10,831 nt of DNA from Alphaproteobacteria bacterium (GTDB taxonomy: Bacteria; Pseudomonadota; Alphaproteobacteria; Rhodobacterales; Rhodobacteraceae). The notes under the pieces are model-generated. The model was not told the origin of the DNA, ran no database searches, and saw only the letters and a program-made list of their open reading frames with translations. Position 1 is the first letter of the stretch, and each line of letters begins with the position of its first letter. Location of the stretch: NCBI GenBank assembly GCA_013151535.1, contig JAADIC010000374.1, forward strand, positions 1 through 10,831, in the 5' to 3' direction. The position numbers and the translations under genes are program-made. Below, piece after piece: positions 1-5,662 of this stretch.

Positions 1-742
1 ATGTAAGGTCCAAGGCCAGCGCGGCAATGGGCGGTGGCCTTTTCGCCAGCGGCTTTGACGGCCAGAACATCCATGCCGTCAACCGCTTCGCCGGGGATGC
101 CAAAGGCCTGGCCGCGGGTGTAAATATCGGGGGTGGAGGTTGAGCGCCTCATGGCTGTACCCATGGCGTATTGATTGTTTTCAATGACAAAAATCACTGG
201 CAGCTTCCACAGGGCGGCCATGTTGAACGTCTCGTAAACCTGCCCCTGATTTGAGGCGCCATCGCCGAAATAGGCGAAGGATACGTTGTCATTTCCACGA
301 TACCAGTTGGCAAAGGCAAGGCCGGTTCCAAGCGGCACTTGGGCGGCGACGATACCGTGACCGCCGAAAAAGTTTTTCTCGGCTGAGAACATGTGCATGC
401 TCCCGCCCTTGCCCTTGGAATAGCCGTCAATGCGCCCCGTCAACTCGGCCATGACACCGTTCGGGTCCATGCCGCAGGCCAGCATATGGCCGTGATCGCG
501 GTAAGATGTGATGCGCTGGTCACCCTCTTTCGTGGTGGCTTCAAGACCTACCACGACCGCTTCTTGGCCGATATAAAGGTGGCAGAAGCCACCGATCAGG
601 CCCATGCCGTAAAGCTGGCCGGCCTTTTCCTCGAATCGCCGGATCAACAGCATTTCGCGATAATGGCCCAGCAATTCCTGTTTTGAAGTGTTTGATTTGG
701 GGGCGGATTGGCGGATTTTCTGGTGCTTTTCTTTGCGGCCAT
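1..742 (-). CDS. pdhA: Pyruvate dehydrogenase E1 component, alpha subunit (3' end off window; apparent 1-nt frameshift near the N-terminus)
   Basis: This is the alpha subunit of the TPP-dependent E1 of the pyruvate dehydrogenase complex, which decarboxylates pyruvate and passes the acetyl group to E2 lipoyl groups in the cytoplasm. About 247 residues are visible. They include the family blocks RRFEEKAGQLYGMG, CHLYIGQEA, ITSYRDHGHMLACGMDP, KGKGGSMHMFS and the TPP/Mg motif GDGASNQG...NN near residue 160. The last visible residues (GEAVDGMDVLAVKAAGEKA) are in register with the family, so the gene simply continues past base 1. I chose the ATG at 742 because AGGAG lies 10 nt upstream and it opens MAAKKSTRKS, a typical basic N-terminus. 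That frame breaks before SKQELLGHYREML. One extra C in the C5 run (G5 at 699-703 on the plus strand) would restore MAAKKSTRKSANPPPKSNTSKQELL. An in-frame ATG at 761 exists but has no ribosome binding site. The gene follows ftsB, as in related genomes; pdhB would be expected beyond the edge. Confidence 0.93.
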
Positions 743-769
743 TTGTGCGGCGCTCCTGCATCGGATATT

Positions 770-787
770 TAGTTTAATACTAAACTA
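770..787. promoter_or_regulatory. Inverted repeat upstream of pdhA (possible operator)
   Basis: TAGTTTA-ATAC-TAAACTA is a perfect 7-bp inverted repeat with a 4-bp spacer. It lies 27 bp upstream of the pdhA ATG and just after the ftsB terminator, in an AT-rich stretch that stands out from the GC-rich surroundings. The position fits an operator overlapping the pdhA promoter. No T-tract follows, so it is not a terminator. The cognate regulator is unknown and I do not recognise the motif. Confidence 0.4.
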
Positions 788-815
788 TCTCTTACACCAT
801 CCATTTGAGAAAAGC

Positions 816-840
816 AAAAAAAATCCCCAAAAGAGGATTT
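816..840 (-). terminator. Rho-independent terminator downstream of ftsB
   Basis: Read on the minus strand, AAATCCTC-TTTT-GGGGATTT forms an 8-bp stem (one T-G wobble) with a TTTT loop. The T run that completes it extends to base 816. It begins about 30 nt after the ftsB stop and ends before the pdhA promoter region, so it should separate the ftsB and pdhA transcripts. Confidence 0.8.
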
Positions 841-870
841 CACAGAGTCGTGCGCTGGTTTTTTGGAGGA

Positions 871-1173
871 TCAGCGGATCACAAGTTCATCACCGCGCGC
901 CAGGCCCAGCACCTTACGGGCCCGTTCATCCAACAGATCAAGATCGAGATAATTATCGGACAGACGGCGGGTTTTGTTCTGCATGATCGCGACGTCAGTT
1001 TCAAGTTGGGCCAGTTCAACCGCAAGCTCGCGTTCCTGCGCTTGTATCTGCATGCGCCGGAACAGACCGAAATCACCCTGAACAGCGGCAAAGGTAAAAT
1101 ACCCGGCGAGGGAGAACGCGACGGCGAACACCATCAACGCACTAACCGGGAATTTATTGGGTTTGGGATCCAT
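871..1173 (-). CDS. ftsB: FtsB/DivIC-family septum formation initiator
   Basis: This is a 100-residue small bitopic protein of the divisome. FtsB-family proteins pair with FtsL and FtsQ in the inner membrane and help activate septal peptidoglycan synthesis. The sequence shows a short cytoplasmic N-terminus (MDPKPNKF), one membrane segment at about residues 9-31, and a heptad-like periplasmic coiled coil at about 38-70 (QAQERELAVELAQLETDVAIM). The C-terminal part (DLLDERARKVLGLARGDELVIR) has the LDERAR...LGLA pattern typical of the alphaproteobacterial septum formation initiator family. Length fits the family. The ATG at 1173 is preceded by GGCAGG with 7-nt spacing. It lies 104 nt downstream of a small membrane-protein gene on the same strand and is closed by its own terminator. 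The family call is firm; the FtsB orthology is inferred. Confidence 0.88.
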   Translation of the reverse strand: MDPKPNKFPVSALMVFAVAFSLAGYFTFAAVQGDFGLFRRMQIQAQERELAVELAQLETDVAIMQNKTRRLSDNYLDLDLLDERARKVLGLARGDELVIR

Positions 1174-1277
1174 AACCTTGCCTGCCTTGGGGCCGCTCGT
1201 TTCGGCGGCTTGAGGGTGGTTCTGCCACAGAGCGAATCACTTGTGAATCCCCATTCGACATCAAATGCCAGTTTTTT

Positions 1278-1421
1278 TTACCGCCAGAAGGCCATTTCCT
1301 CGATCAGGGCCAGAAATTTCTTACCAAGGAATATCGGCGCATCCCAACCCAGATAGAAAAAATCGACCGCGAAAAAACCGACGACCAAAATGCCGAGAAC
1401 CAGCGCGGTTTGATTGTTCAT
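1278..1421 (-). CDS. Small hypothetical single-pass membrane protein (47 aa)
   Basis: This is a 47-residue protein starting MNNQTALVLGILVVGFFAVD and ending EEMAFWR. Residues 5-24 form one hydrophobic helix. The rest is short and ends in an amphipathic stretch (KKFLALIEEMAFWR) with Trp and Arg at the C-terminus. A longer open frame extends to 1610, but I chose the ATG at 1421 because GATGAGG lies 5 nt upstream and the residues beyond it are not hydrophobic or conserved-looking. No terminator follows it, so it may be transcribed with ftsB 104 nt downstream. I recall similar short proteins ending in FWR at this place in Rhodobacterales, but know no function for them. Confidence 0.65.
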   Translation of the reverse strand: MNNQTALVLGILVVGFFAVDFFYLGWDAPIFLGKKFLALIEEMAFWR

Positions 1422-1685
1422 GGATGCCTCATCTTCCTCACCCCTCTTGCTTAGCGCAATCAGCCGCGCGGCGCGACCGGATTTCGTACCGATCCCGACG
1501 GTTTTTCCCAAGGCTTCTGGCAAAGTTCCGCCAAGTTCATGTGCTGGATTAAGCAATCTTGCTAAGCCCCAGCTATTCATTGGGCATTGCGACGGTAAAA
1601 GGGGAAGCATTTTGCCGGAACATTGGTTAAAATATCCTCAAATCACAAAAACCGATTCGACGAGCGAAAGCCGGGACAGCAGGAT
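1422..1685. promoter_or_regulatory. Divergent intergenic region between the small membrane protein and the zauP-like/zapA operon
   Basis: This 264-bp non-coding stretch must hold promoters for both directions. It contains related short repeats: TTGCTTAGC at 1447-1455, inside TTGC-ttagc-GCAA, and TTGCTAAGC at 1559-1567, inside the imperfect inverted repeat TTAAGCAA-tc-TTGCTAA (1549-1565). It also has an AT-rich patch near 1625-1650 and one GATTC (GANTC) methylation-type site at 1654. I see no confident -35/-10 pair and no structured RNA. Confidence 0.4.
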
Positions 1686-2438
1686 ATGGACGAAATAGAG
1701 CAGTATCAGACACGGATTTTTGCGGCACTTGACAAGGTTTCCCGGCTGACCGCAGAGCTTGCGCCGCTTGCGCCTGCCAGTGCATCGCCAGCACCAGTGG
1801 ATGATGGCTTGCGCCAGCGCGATCTGGCTTTGATCGAGGAACTGGAAGCAACGCTGGCCGAAGAGCGGCTTGATCTGGATAGCGAGCGCGACCTGGTTGC
1901 GGTGCTCAAAGGCAAACTGGTGGCGGCGGAACGCACCCTTGAAGAAGCACTGGCGGCAGGCGCGGCGGTTGCAGAGCTGGAAGCGGCGGCTGAAAAGGCA
2001 AAGGCGGAGCACGACAATCTGCAACAGCAGCTTGAGGTGGCGCTTGCGGAAAAAGCAGCGGCCGATCAGGCCTCGGAGCAGGCCGCCGAAACCGCCAGAC
2101 GCGGGGCCGAGCGCGACGCGCAATTGCGCGAAAAAGAACAGGACCGCCAGAAAAACACCACCTCCCATCTGGAAGAAACCGTTGCCCGCCTGAACGCGCG
2201 GATCGAAAATCAGGACGTGCAGTTCCAGCGCCTGAAGGGGGCGAACGCACAATTGCGCGATTCCAACGCCTTGCTGCGCGAACGCAATGTCGAGATGTTG
2301 GGCGATGCGGATGCGATCGATCAATCGATGCGGGCCGAGCTTGAAGCCCTGAAAACCACCCGCGCGGCGGATGTGGAAGAAATGAACACCATTCTGGACG
2401 AACTGAAACCACTGGTGAAGGAGCAGGCCAATGGCTGA
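1686..2438 (+). CDS. Coiled-coil protein, ZauP-like partner of ZapA
   Basis: This is a 250-residue cytoplasmic protein without signal peptide or membrane segment. After a short N-terminal helix (MDEIEQYQTRIFAALDKVSRL) and an Ala/Pro-rich linker, almost all of residues 40-230 is heptad-rich coiled coil, heavy in Ala, Glu, Leu and Gln. In alphaproteobacteria the gene directly upstream of zapA encodes a coiled-coil partner. In Caulobacter this is ZauP, which together with ZapA focuses the Z-ring. The same arrangement here suggests the same role; that is inference from position and fold, since coiled coils cannot be assigned by sequence alone. I chose the ATG at 1686 because it begins the regular amphipathic helix; a TTG start at 1623 would add a polar, helix-poor tail. 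The ribosome site (AGGAT) sits unusually close to this ATG. Its end overlaps zapA by 8 nt. Confidence 0.8.
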   Translation: MDEIEQYQTRIFAALDKVSRLTAELAPLAPASASPAPVDDGLRQRDLALIEELEATLAEERLDLDSERDLVAVLKGKLVAAERTLEEALAAGAAVAELEAAAEKAKAEHDNLQQQLEVALAEKAAADQASEQAAETARRGAERDAQLREKEQDRQKNTTSHLEETVARLNARIENQDVQFQRLKGANAQLRDSNALLRERNVEMLGDADAIDQSMRAELEALKTTRAADVEEMNTILDELKPLVKEQANG

Positions 2439-2832
2439 AGTTGACATCGAAATCGGCGGGCGGGTATTCCAAGTGGCCTGTCAGGCGGGGGAAGAGGAAT
2501 TCCTCTATTCCGCCGCCAGCCTCTTGGACAACGAGGCGCAATCGCTGGCCGACGCGCTTGGCCGGGTGCCCTCCGAGCGGATGTTGCTGATGGCGGGTTT
2601 GATGCTGGCCGACAAAACCGCCGGGCTGGAAGAAGAATTGCGCAAGGCCGAACGCAAACTGGCCGAACAGGCGGTGCAACCCGGCGCACCTGTCGCGCCG
2701 ATGAAACCGGAAACCGAAGTGGTTGAAGTTGAAGTCGAAGTCATCCCGCAAACGGTGATCGCGGCGTTTTCCAAGATTGCGGACCGGGCCGAGGGCGTGG
2801 CCAGTCAGGTGGAAGACGCGGCTGCCGGTTAA
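2431..2832 (+). CDS. zapA: Cell division protein ZapA
   Basis: ZapA binds FtsZ and bundles or aligns protofilaments in the Z-ring. The 133-residue protein opens with the family beta-hairpin (MAEVDIEIGGRVFQVACQAGEEEFL). It continues with LDNEAQSLADALGRVPSERMLLMAGLMLADKTAGLEEEL, the characteristic helix leading into the dimerising coiled coil. The tail after about residue 85 is an acidic Pro/Val/Glu-rich extension (EVVEVEVEVIPQ) and is less conserved. The start at 2431 lies inside the upstream gene (ATGGCTGA overlap) with GGAG 7 nt upstream, so translation is probably coupled to the ZauP-like protein. Its stop codon overlaps the stop of the convergent RidA gene. In related genomes 6S RNA often follows zapA; there is no room for it here. 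Confidence 0.93.
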   Translation: MAEVDIEIGGRVFQVACQAGEEEFLYSAASLLDNEAQSLADALGRVPSERMLLMAGLMLADKTAGLEEELRKAERKLAEQAVQPGAPVAPMKPETEVVEVEVEVIPQTVIAAFSKIADRAEGVASQVEDAAAG

Positions 2833-3245
2833 CTTTTCGGGATAACCGCCGTCGCCTCGATCTCGACCTTGGCGCGGTCCTCGATCAGACCGGCGACCTG
2901 CACCATGGCCATGGCCGGAAAATGACGCCCCAGACGGGTACGATAAACCGCGCCCATTTGTTTCAAATTCGCCAGATATTCCTGCTTGTCGATGATATAC
3001 CAAGTCAGGCGCACCAGATGTTCGGGGCCAGCCCCGGCCTCGGCCAGAACCTCGATGATATTCTGCAAGCATTGATCGACCTGTCCGACAAAATCGTCGG
3101 TCTCAAAAACCTGCTGGCCGTTCCAGCCGATATGCCCGCCCAGAAACAGCATCCGCCCCTCGGCGGCAACGCCGTTGGCATAGCCCTTGGCCGGTTTCCA
3201 GTTTTTCGGGTTCAGCAAGTCGTGGGCGAAGGGGGCGTCAGACAT
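2829..3245 (-). CDS. RidA/YjgF-family protein (candidate imine/enamine deaminase of the pathway)
   Basis: This is a 138-residue protein of the RidA/YjgF/UK114 family. These trimers hydrolyse enamines and imines and release ammonia. Family marks include KGYANG with the conserved Tyr22, LFLGGHIGW, the VDQCLQNIIEVLAEAGAG helix, LTWYIID and the C-terminal VEIEATAV strand with Glu128/Glu130. The usual FPARS motif reads FPAMA here, so Met112 replaces the Arg that binds the substrate carboxylate in E. coli RidA (Arg105). That argues against a general 2-iminobutyrate hydrolase and fits a substrate whose carboxylate is a thioester. It is the last gene of the operon; the ATG at 3245 overlaps the thioesterase end by 8 nt. 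A deaminase acting on the 2-amino-cyclohexenyl-CoA produced in this pathway is my inference. 2-Aminomuconate deaminases also belong to this family and are an alternative. Confidence 0.88.
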   Translation of the reverse strand: MSDAPFAHDLLNPKNWKPAKGYANGVAAEGRMLFLGGHIGWNGQQVFETDDFVGQVDQCLQNIIEVLAEAGAGPEHLVRLTWYIIDKQEYLANLKQMGAVYRTRLGRHFPAMAMVQVAGLIEDRAKVEIEATAVIPKS

Positions 3246-3639
3246 TTTCAAACTTTCTGCGCAGATCGTCGGGCCACGGATCAGACTTGCCGGTCGACAG
3301 GATATTGCGCACCAGGGTCTGTTGGCAGGTGAAACGGGCCTGCCCCTCACCCGCGCAAATGATTTCAATATCAAGCGAGGCCTTGCCGATGCGTTTCACC
3401 GCAAGCGTGAAATCCAGCACATCGCCAAGGCGGCTGGGGGCGGCGAACTCAACCGAAATCCGCCCCGTCGGCACCCCGCGATCATCGTCAAAATGCATCG
3501 GCGCGAAGGGGGCGTGCATGTGACTGGCAAAGAACTCCTCGATGATCGAATTTATCATCTCGAAATAGCGCGGATAGAACACGATGCCGGCCGGGTCACA
3601 ATGCTGGAATTCCACCGTTCGTGTCGTCTGCCAACTCAT
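3238..3639 (-). CDS. Acyl-CoA thioesterase, 4HBT hotdog family
   Basis: This is a 133-residue hotdog-fold thioesterase that hydrolyses acyl- or aroyl-CoA to acid and CoA. The N-terminal motif VEFQHCDPAGIVFYPRYFEMIN carries the catalytic Asp15 and the PAGIVFYPRYF signature of 4-hydroxybenzoyl-CoA thioesterase (Pseudomonas type). The five-stranded core runs to about residue 115. The ATG at 3639 overlaps the tryptophan dioxygenase stop as ATGA, so I prefer it to the upstream in-frame start at 3660. Thioesterases in aromatic-CoA clusters often act as a safety valve, freeing CoA from stalled intermediates. Here it could return anthraniloyl-CoA or a dead-end ester to the free acid. The exact substrate cannot be read from the sequence. 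Confidence 0.9.
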   Translation of the reverse strand: MSWQTTRTVEFQHCDPAGIVFYPRYFEMINSIIEEFFASHMHAPFAPMHFDDDRGVPTGRISVEFAAPSRLGDVLDFTLAVKRIGKASLDIEIICAGEGQARFTCQQTLVRNILSTGKSDPWPDDLRRKFENV

Positions 3640-4472
3640 AAAACCGTCCTGACATGCCACAGTTCGGGGAACAGTTCGACCGCCAGCATTCGGCGCAGAT
3701 AGGCCACACCCGAGGTGCCGCCGGTGCCACGTTTGAAGCCGATGATGCGCTCGACCGTGGTGACGTGGTTGAAACGCCAGCGGCGGAAATAATCTTCGAA
3801 ATCGACCAGTTTTTCAGCCAGCTCGTAAAGCTCCCAATGTTTTTGCGGCGCTTCATAGATTGCCTGCCAAGCCGTCACCACGCCATCATGCGCGGTATGG
3901 GTCTGGCTGACATCGCGGTTAAGAACCTCATCCGGAATGGCCAGACCTCTGCGCGCCAGCAGCATCAAAGCCTCGTCGTAAAGGCTGGGCCGGGCCAGCT
4001 CGCCGGTAAGCTGCGCCAGCACATCCGGCCTGTGTTCATGCGGCTTCAGCATGGCCCCGTTGCGGTTGCCCAACGTGTATTCGACCAGCCGGTATTGATA
4101 TGACTGAAAGCCCGAAGACTGGCCGAGCTTTTCGCGAAAATGCGTATAGTCACTGGGGGTCATGGTGCGCAGAACGTCCCAGGCGTTGTTCAGTTGCTCG
4201 AAAATCCGGGCGACGCGCGACAGCATCTTGAAGGCCGGCTGAAGGTCGTCCTGTTGCAATGCGCTGCGGGCAGCGGCGACTTCATGCAGCGCCAGTTTCA
4301 TCCACAGCTCGGAGGTTTGGTGCTGGATGATAAACAACATTTCATCATGCGCGTCCGTGCGTAAAGTTTGCGTGCTAAGTAATTGATCCAAATGAAGATA
4401 ATCGCCGTAAGACATGCGCCCGTCAAACGACATTTGGGCCCCGTCCCGGGCCGGATCATAGGGTTGGCTCAT
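3636..4472 (-). CDS. kynA: Tryptophan 2,3-dioxygenase
   Basis: This haem enzyme opens the indole ring of L-tryptophan with O2 to give N-formylkynurenine, the first step of the kynurenine pathway. The 278-residue length is normal for bacterial TDO. Visible marks are MSYGDYLHLDQLLSTQ, FIIQHQTSELWMKL with the active-site His51, the substrate-binding Tyr109/Arg113 region (SDYTHFREKLG), GFQSYQYRLVEY, and FNHVTTVERIIGFKRGTGGTSG. The last includes the proximal haem ligand His236 and the GTGGTSG loop. The protein appears intact. Its start (4472) overlaps the kynureninase stop as ATGA, and its own stop overlaps the thioesterase start in the same way, so it is translated from the same messenger. The next enzyme needed, kynurenine formamidase, is not encoded in the window. 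Confidence 0.97.
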   Translation of the reverse strand: MSQPYDPARDGAQMSFDGRMSYGDYLHLDQLLSTQTLRTDAHDEMLFIIQHQTSELWMKLALHEVAAARSALQQDDLQPAFKMLSRVARIFEQLNNAWDVLRTMTPSDYTHFREKLGQSSGFQSYQYRLVEYTLGNRNGAMLKPHEHRPDVLAQLTGELARPSLYDEALMLLARRGLAIPDEVLNRDVSQTHTAHDGVVTAWQAIYEAPQKHWELYELAEKLVDFEDYFRRWRFNHVTTVERIIGFKRGTGGTSGVAYLRRMLAVELFPELWHVRTVL

Positions 4473-5662
4473 GTGATTTTTCCTTTGATTTTATACGCGG
4501 GGCGATCCCACAGGTTATTTGTGATCACATCCTCGATGATCCCGGCGGCTGTGATCACATCGCCCTCATCGATGTAAAGCGGCGTGAAGCCAAAGCGCAT
4601 GATGTCCGGCGCGCGAAAATCGCCGATGACGCCGCGCGCGATGCATGCCTGCATGGCGGCGAAACCCTCCCTGAAACGAAACGAGACCTGTGAGCCGCGA
4701 TTGCGCGCATCCCTTGGGCTGGCAAGGCTCAGATTCGGGCAGCGTGTTTCAACCTCTGATATGAAAAGATCACATAATTCCATAGACTTGGCGCGAATAT
4801 CGCGCATTTCGACCATGTCCCAGATGTCCAGCGCTGCCTCCAGGGATTTCAGCGCGATCACCGGTGGCGTGCCAACCCGCATCCGCTCGATCCCGGCACC
4901 CGGGCGATACTCCAGGTCAAAAGCAAACGGGGCCTCATGGCCCAGCCATCCGGACAAAGCCGGGCGCAGGCTGTCCGCGTGTTTCGGGGCCACATAGATG
5001 AACCCGGGCGAACCGGGGCCGCCATTGAGGTATTTGTAAGTACACCCAATGGCGAAATCGGCCTTTGCAGCGGTCAGATCCACATCAATCGCCCCGGCGG
5101 AATGGGCCAGATCCCAAATTGTGATCACATTTTTTGCATGGGCCTGCGCGGTCAACTCCTTCATGTCGTGGCGGCGACCAGTGCGATAATCGACCTCGGT
5201 CAGCATCAGAACCGCAACATCATTGGTCAGGTTTTCTGTTATATTATCGGGGCTTACAATACGAAGCTCGTAGTCGCTACCAAGCGAATGCAACAATCCC
5301 TGCGCCATATAAAGATCAGATGGAAAGTTGCCATTATCCGACAAAACCACCTTACGTTTCGGGTTCAACTCCAGCGCCGAGGCCAGCGCCTGATAAACCT
5401 TGATCGACAGCGTGTCGCCTGTGATCACACTGCCCTTCGCCGCCCCGATCAGCCGCCCGATCCGATCACCGATATCTGTGGATAACCGCATCCATCCGGC
5501 CTTGTTCCAACCGCCGATCAGCATCTCACCCCACTGATTGCGCATCATGTCCGAAACGTGATCACACGCCGCCTTGGGCAGCGGGCCAAGCGAGTTGCCA
5601 TCAAGATAGATCACCCCCTCGGGCAGGTGAAACATGGCTTTGGTTCTGCGAAAGTCGCTCAT
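4469..5662 (-). CDS. kynU: Kynureninase
   Basis: This PLP enzyme cleaves L-kynurenine to anthranilate and L-alanine, linking tryptophan breakdown to the anthraniloyl-CoA genes upstream. The 397-residue protein has the family start (FHLPEGVIYLDGNSLGPLPKAA), SDNGNFPSDLYMAQGL, IWDLAHSAGA with the PLP-binding Asp184, and CTYKYLNGGPGSPGF with the Schiff-base Lys210. The C-terminal RGVIGDFRAPDIMRFGFTPLYI completes it. All key residues are present and the frame is open. It starts 3 nt after the CoA-ligase stop (TGA-CAG-ATG) and overlaps kynA at its end. An oddity is that the Val-Ile-Thr triplets at residues 79, 179, 369 and 379 are each written GTG ATC ACA. Together with the preceding or following bases these give the palindrome TGTGATCACA four times. 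A fifth, one-mismatch copy encodes residues 33-36. Confidence 0.97.
   Translation of the reverse strand: MSDFRRTKAMFHLPEGVIYLDGNSLGPLPKAACDHVSDMMRNQWGEMLIGGWNKAGWMRLSTDIGDRIGRLIGAAKGSVITGDTLSIKVYQALASALELNPKRKVVLSDNGNFPSDLYMAQGLLHSLGSDYELRIVSPDNITENLTNDVAVLMLTEVDYRTGRRHDMKELTAQAHAKNVITIWDLAHSAGAIDVDLTAAKADFAIGCTYKYLNGGPGSPGFIYVAPKHADSLRPALSGWLGHEAPFAFDLEYRPGAGIERMRVGTPPVIALKSLEAALDIWDMVEMRDIRAKSMELCDLFISEVETRCPNLSLASPRDARNRGSQVSFRFREGFAAMQACIARGVIGDFRAPDIMRFGFTPLYIDEGDVITAAGIIEDVITNNLWDRPAYKIKGKIT

Noticed and set aside
743..761. ATG at 761 as the pdhA start
   Set aside because: It is in frame with the conserved body but has no ribosome binding site and gives an atypical MQERRTNGRKEK start. 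The ATG at 742 has AGGAG and a typical N-terminus, implying a one-base error between them.
1423..1610. N-terminal extension of the small membrane protein up to 1610
   Set aside because: The extra residues lack any pattern, and a better ribosome site lies just before the ATG at 1421.
1638..2447. 269-codon open frame antisense to the coiled-coil gene
   Set aside because: It is a Gly/Phe/Leu/Arg/Gln-rich shadow of an Ala/Glu-rich coding strand. The plus strand has coiled-coil heptads and the coupled zapA, and the antisense frame shows no domain.
1906..3072. 388-codon minus-strand open frame across the coiled-coil, zapA and RidA genes
   Set aside because: Low-complexity Arg/Pro/Gly composition, and it overlaps three well-supported genes in the wrong frame. 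GC-rich shadow.
4140..5485. Plus-strand frames antisense to kynA and kynU
   Set aside because: Both minus-strand genes are intact with catalytic residues; the plus frames are composition shadows.
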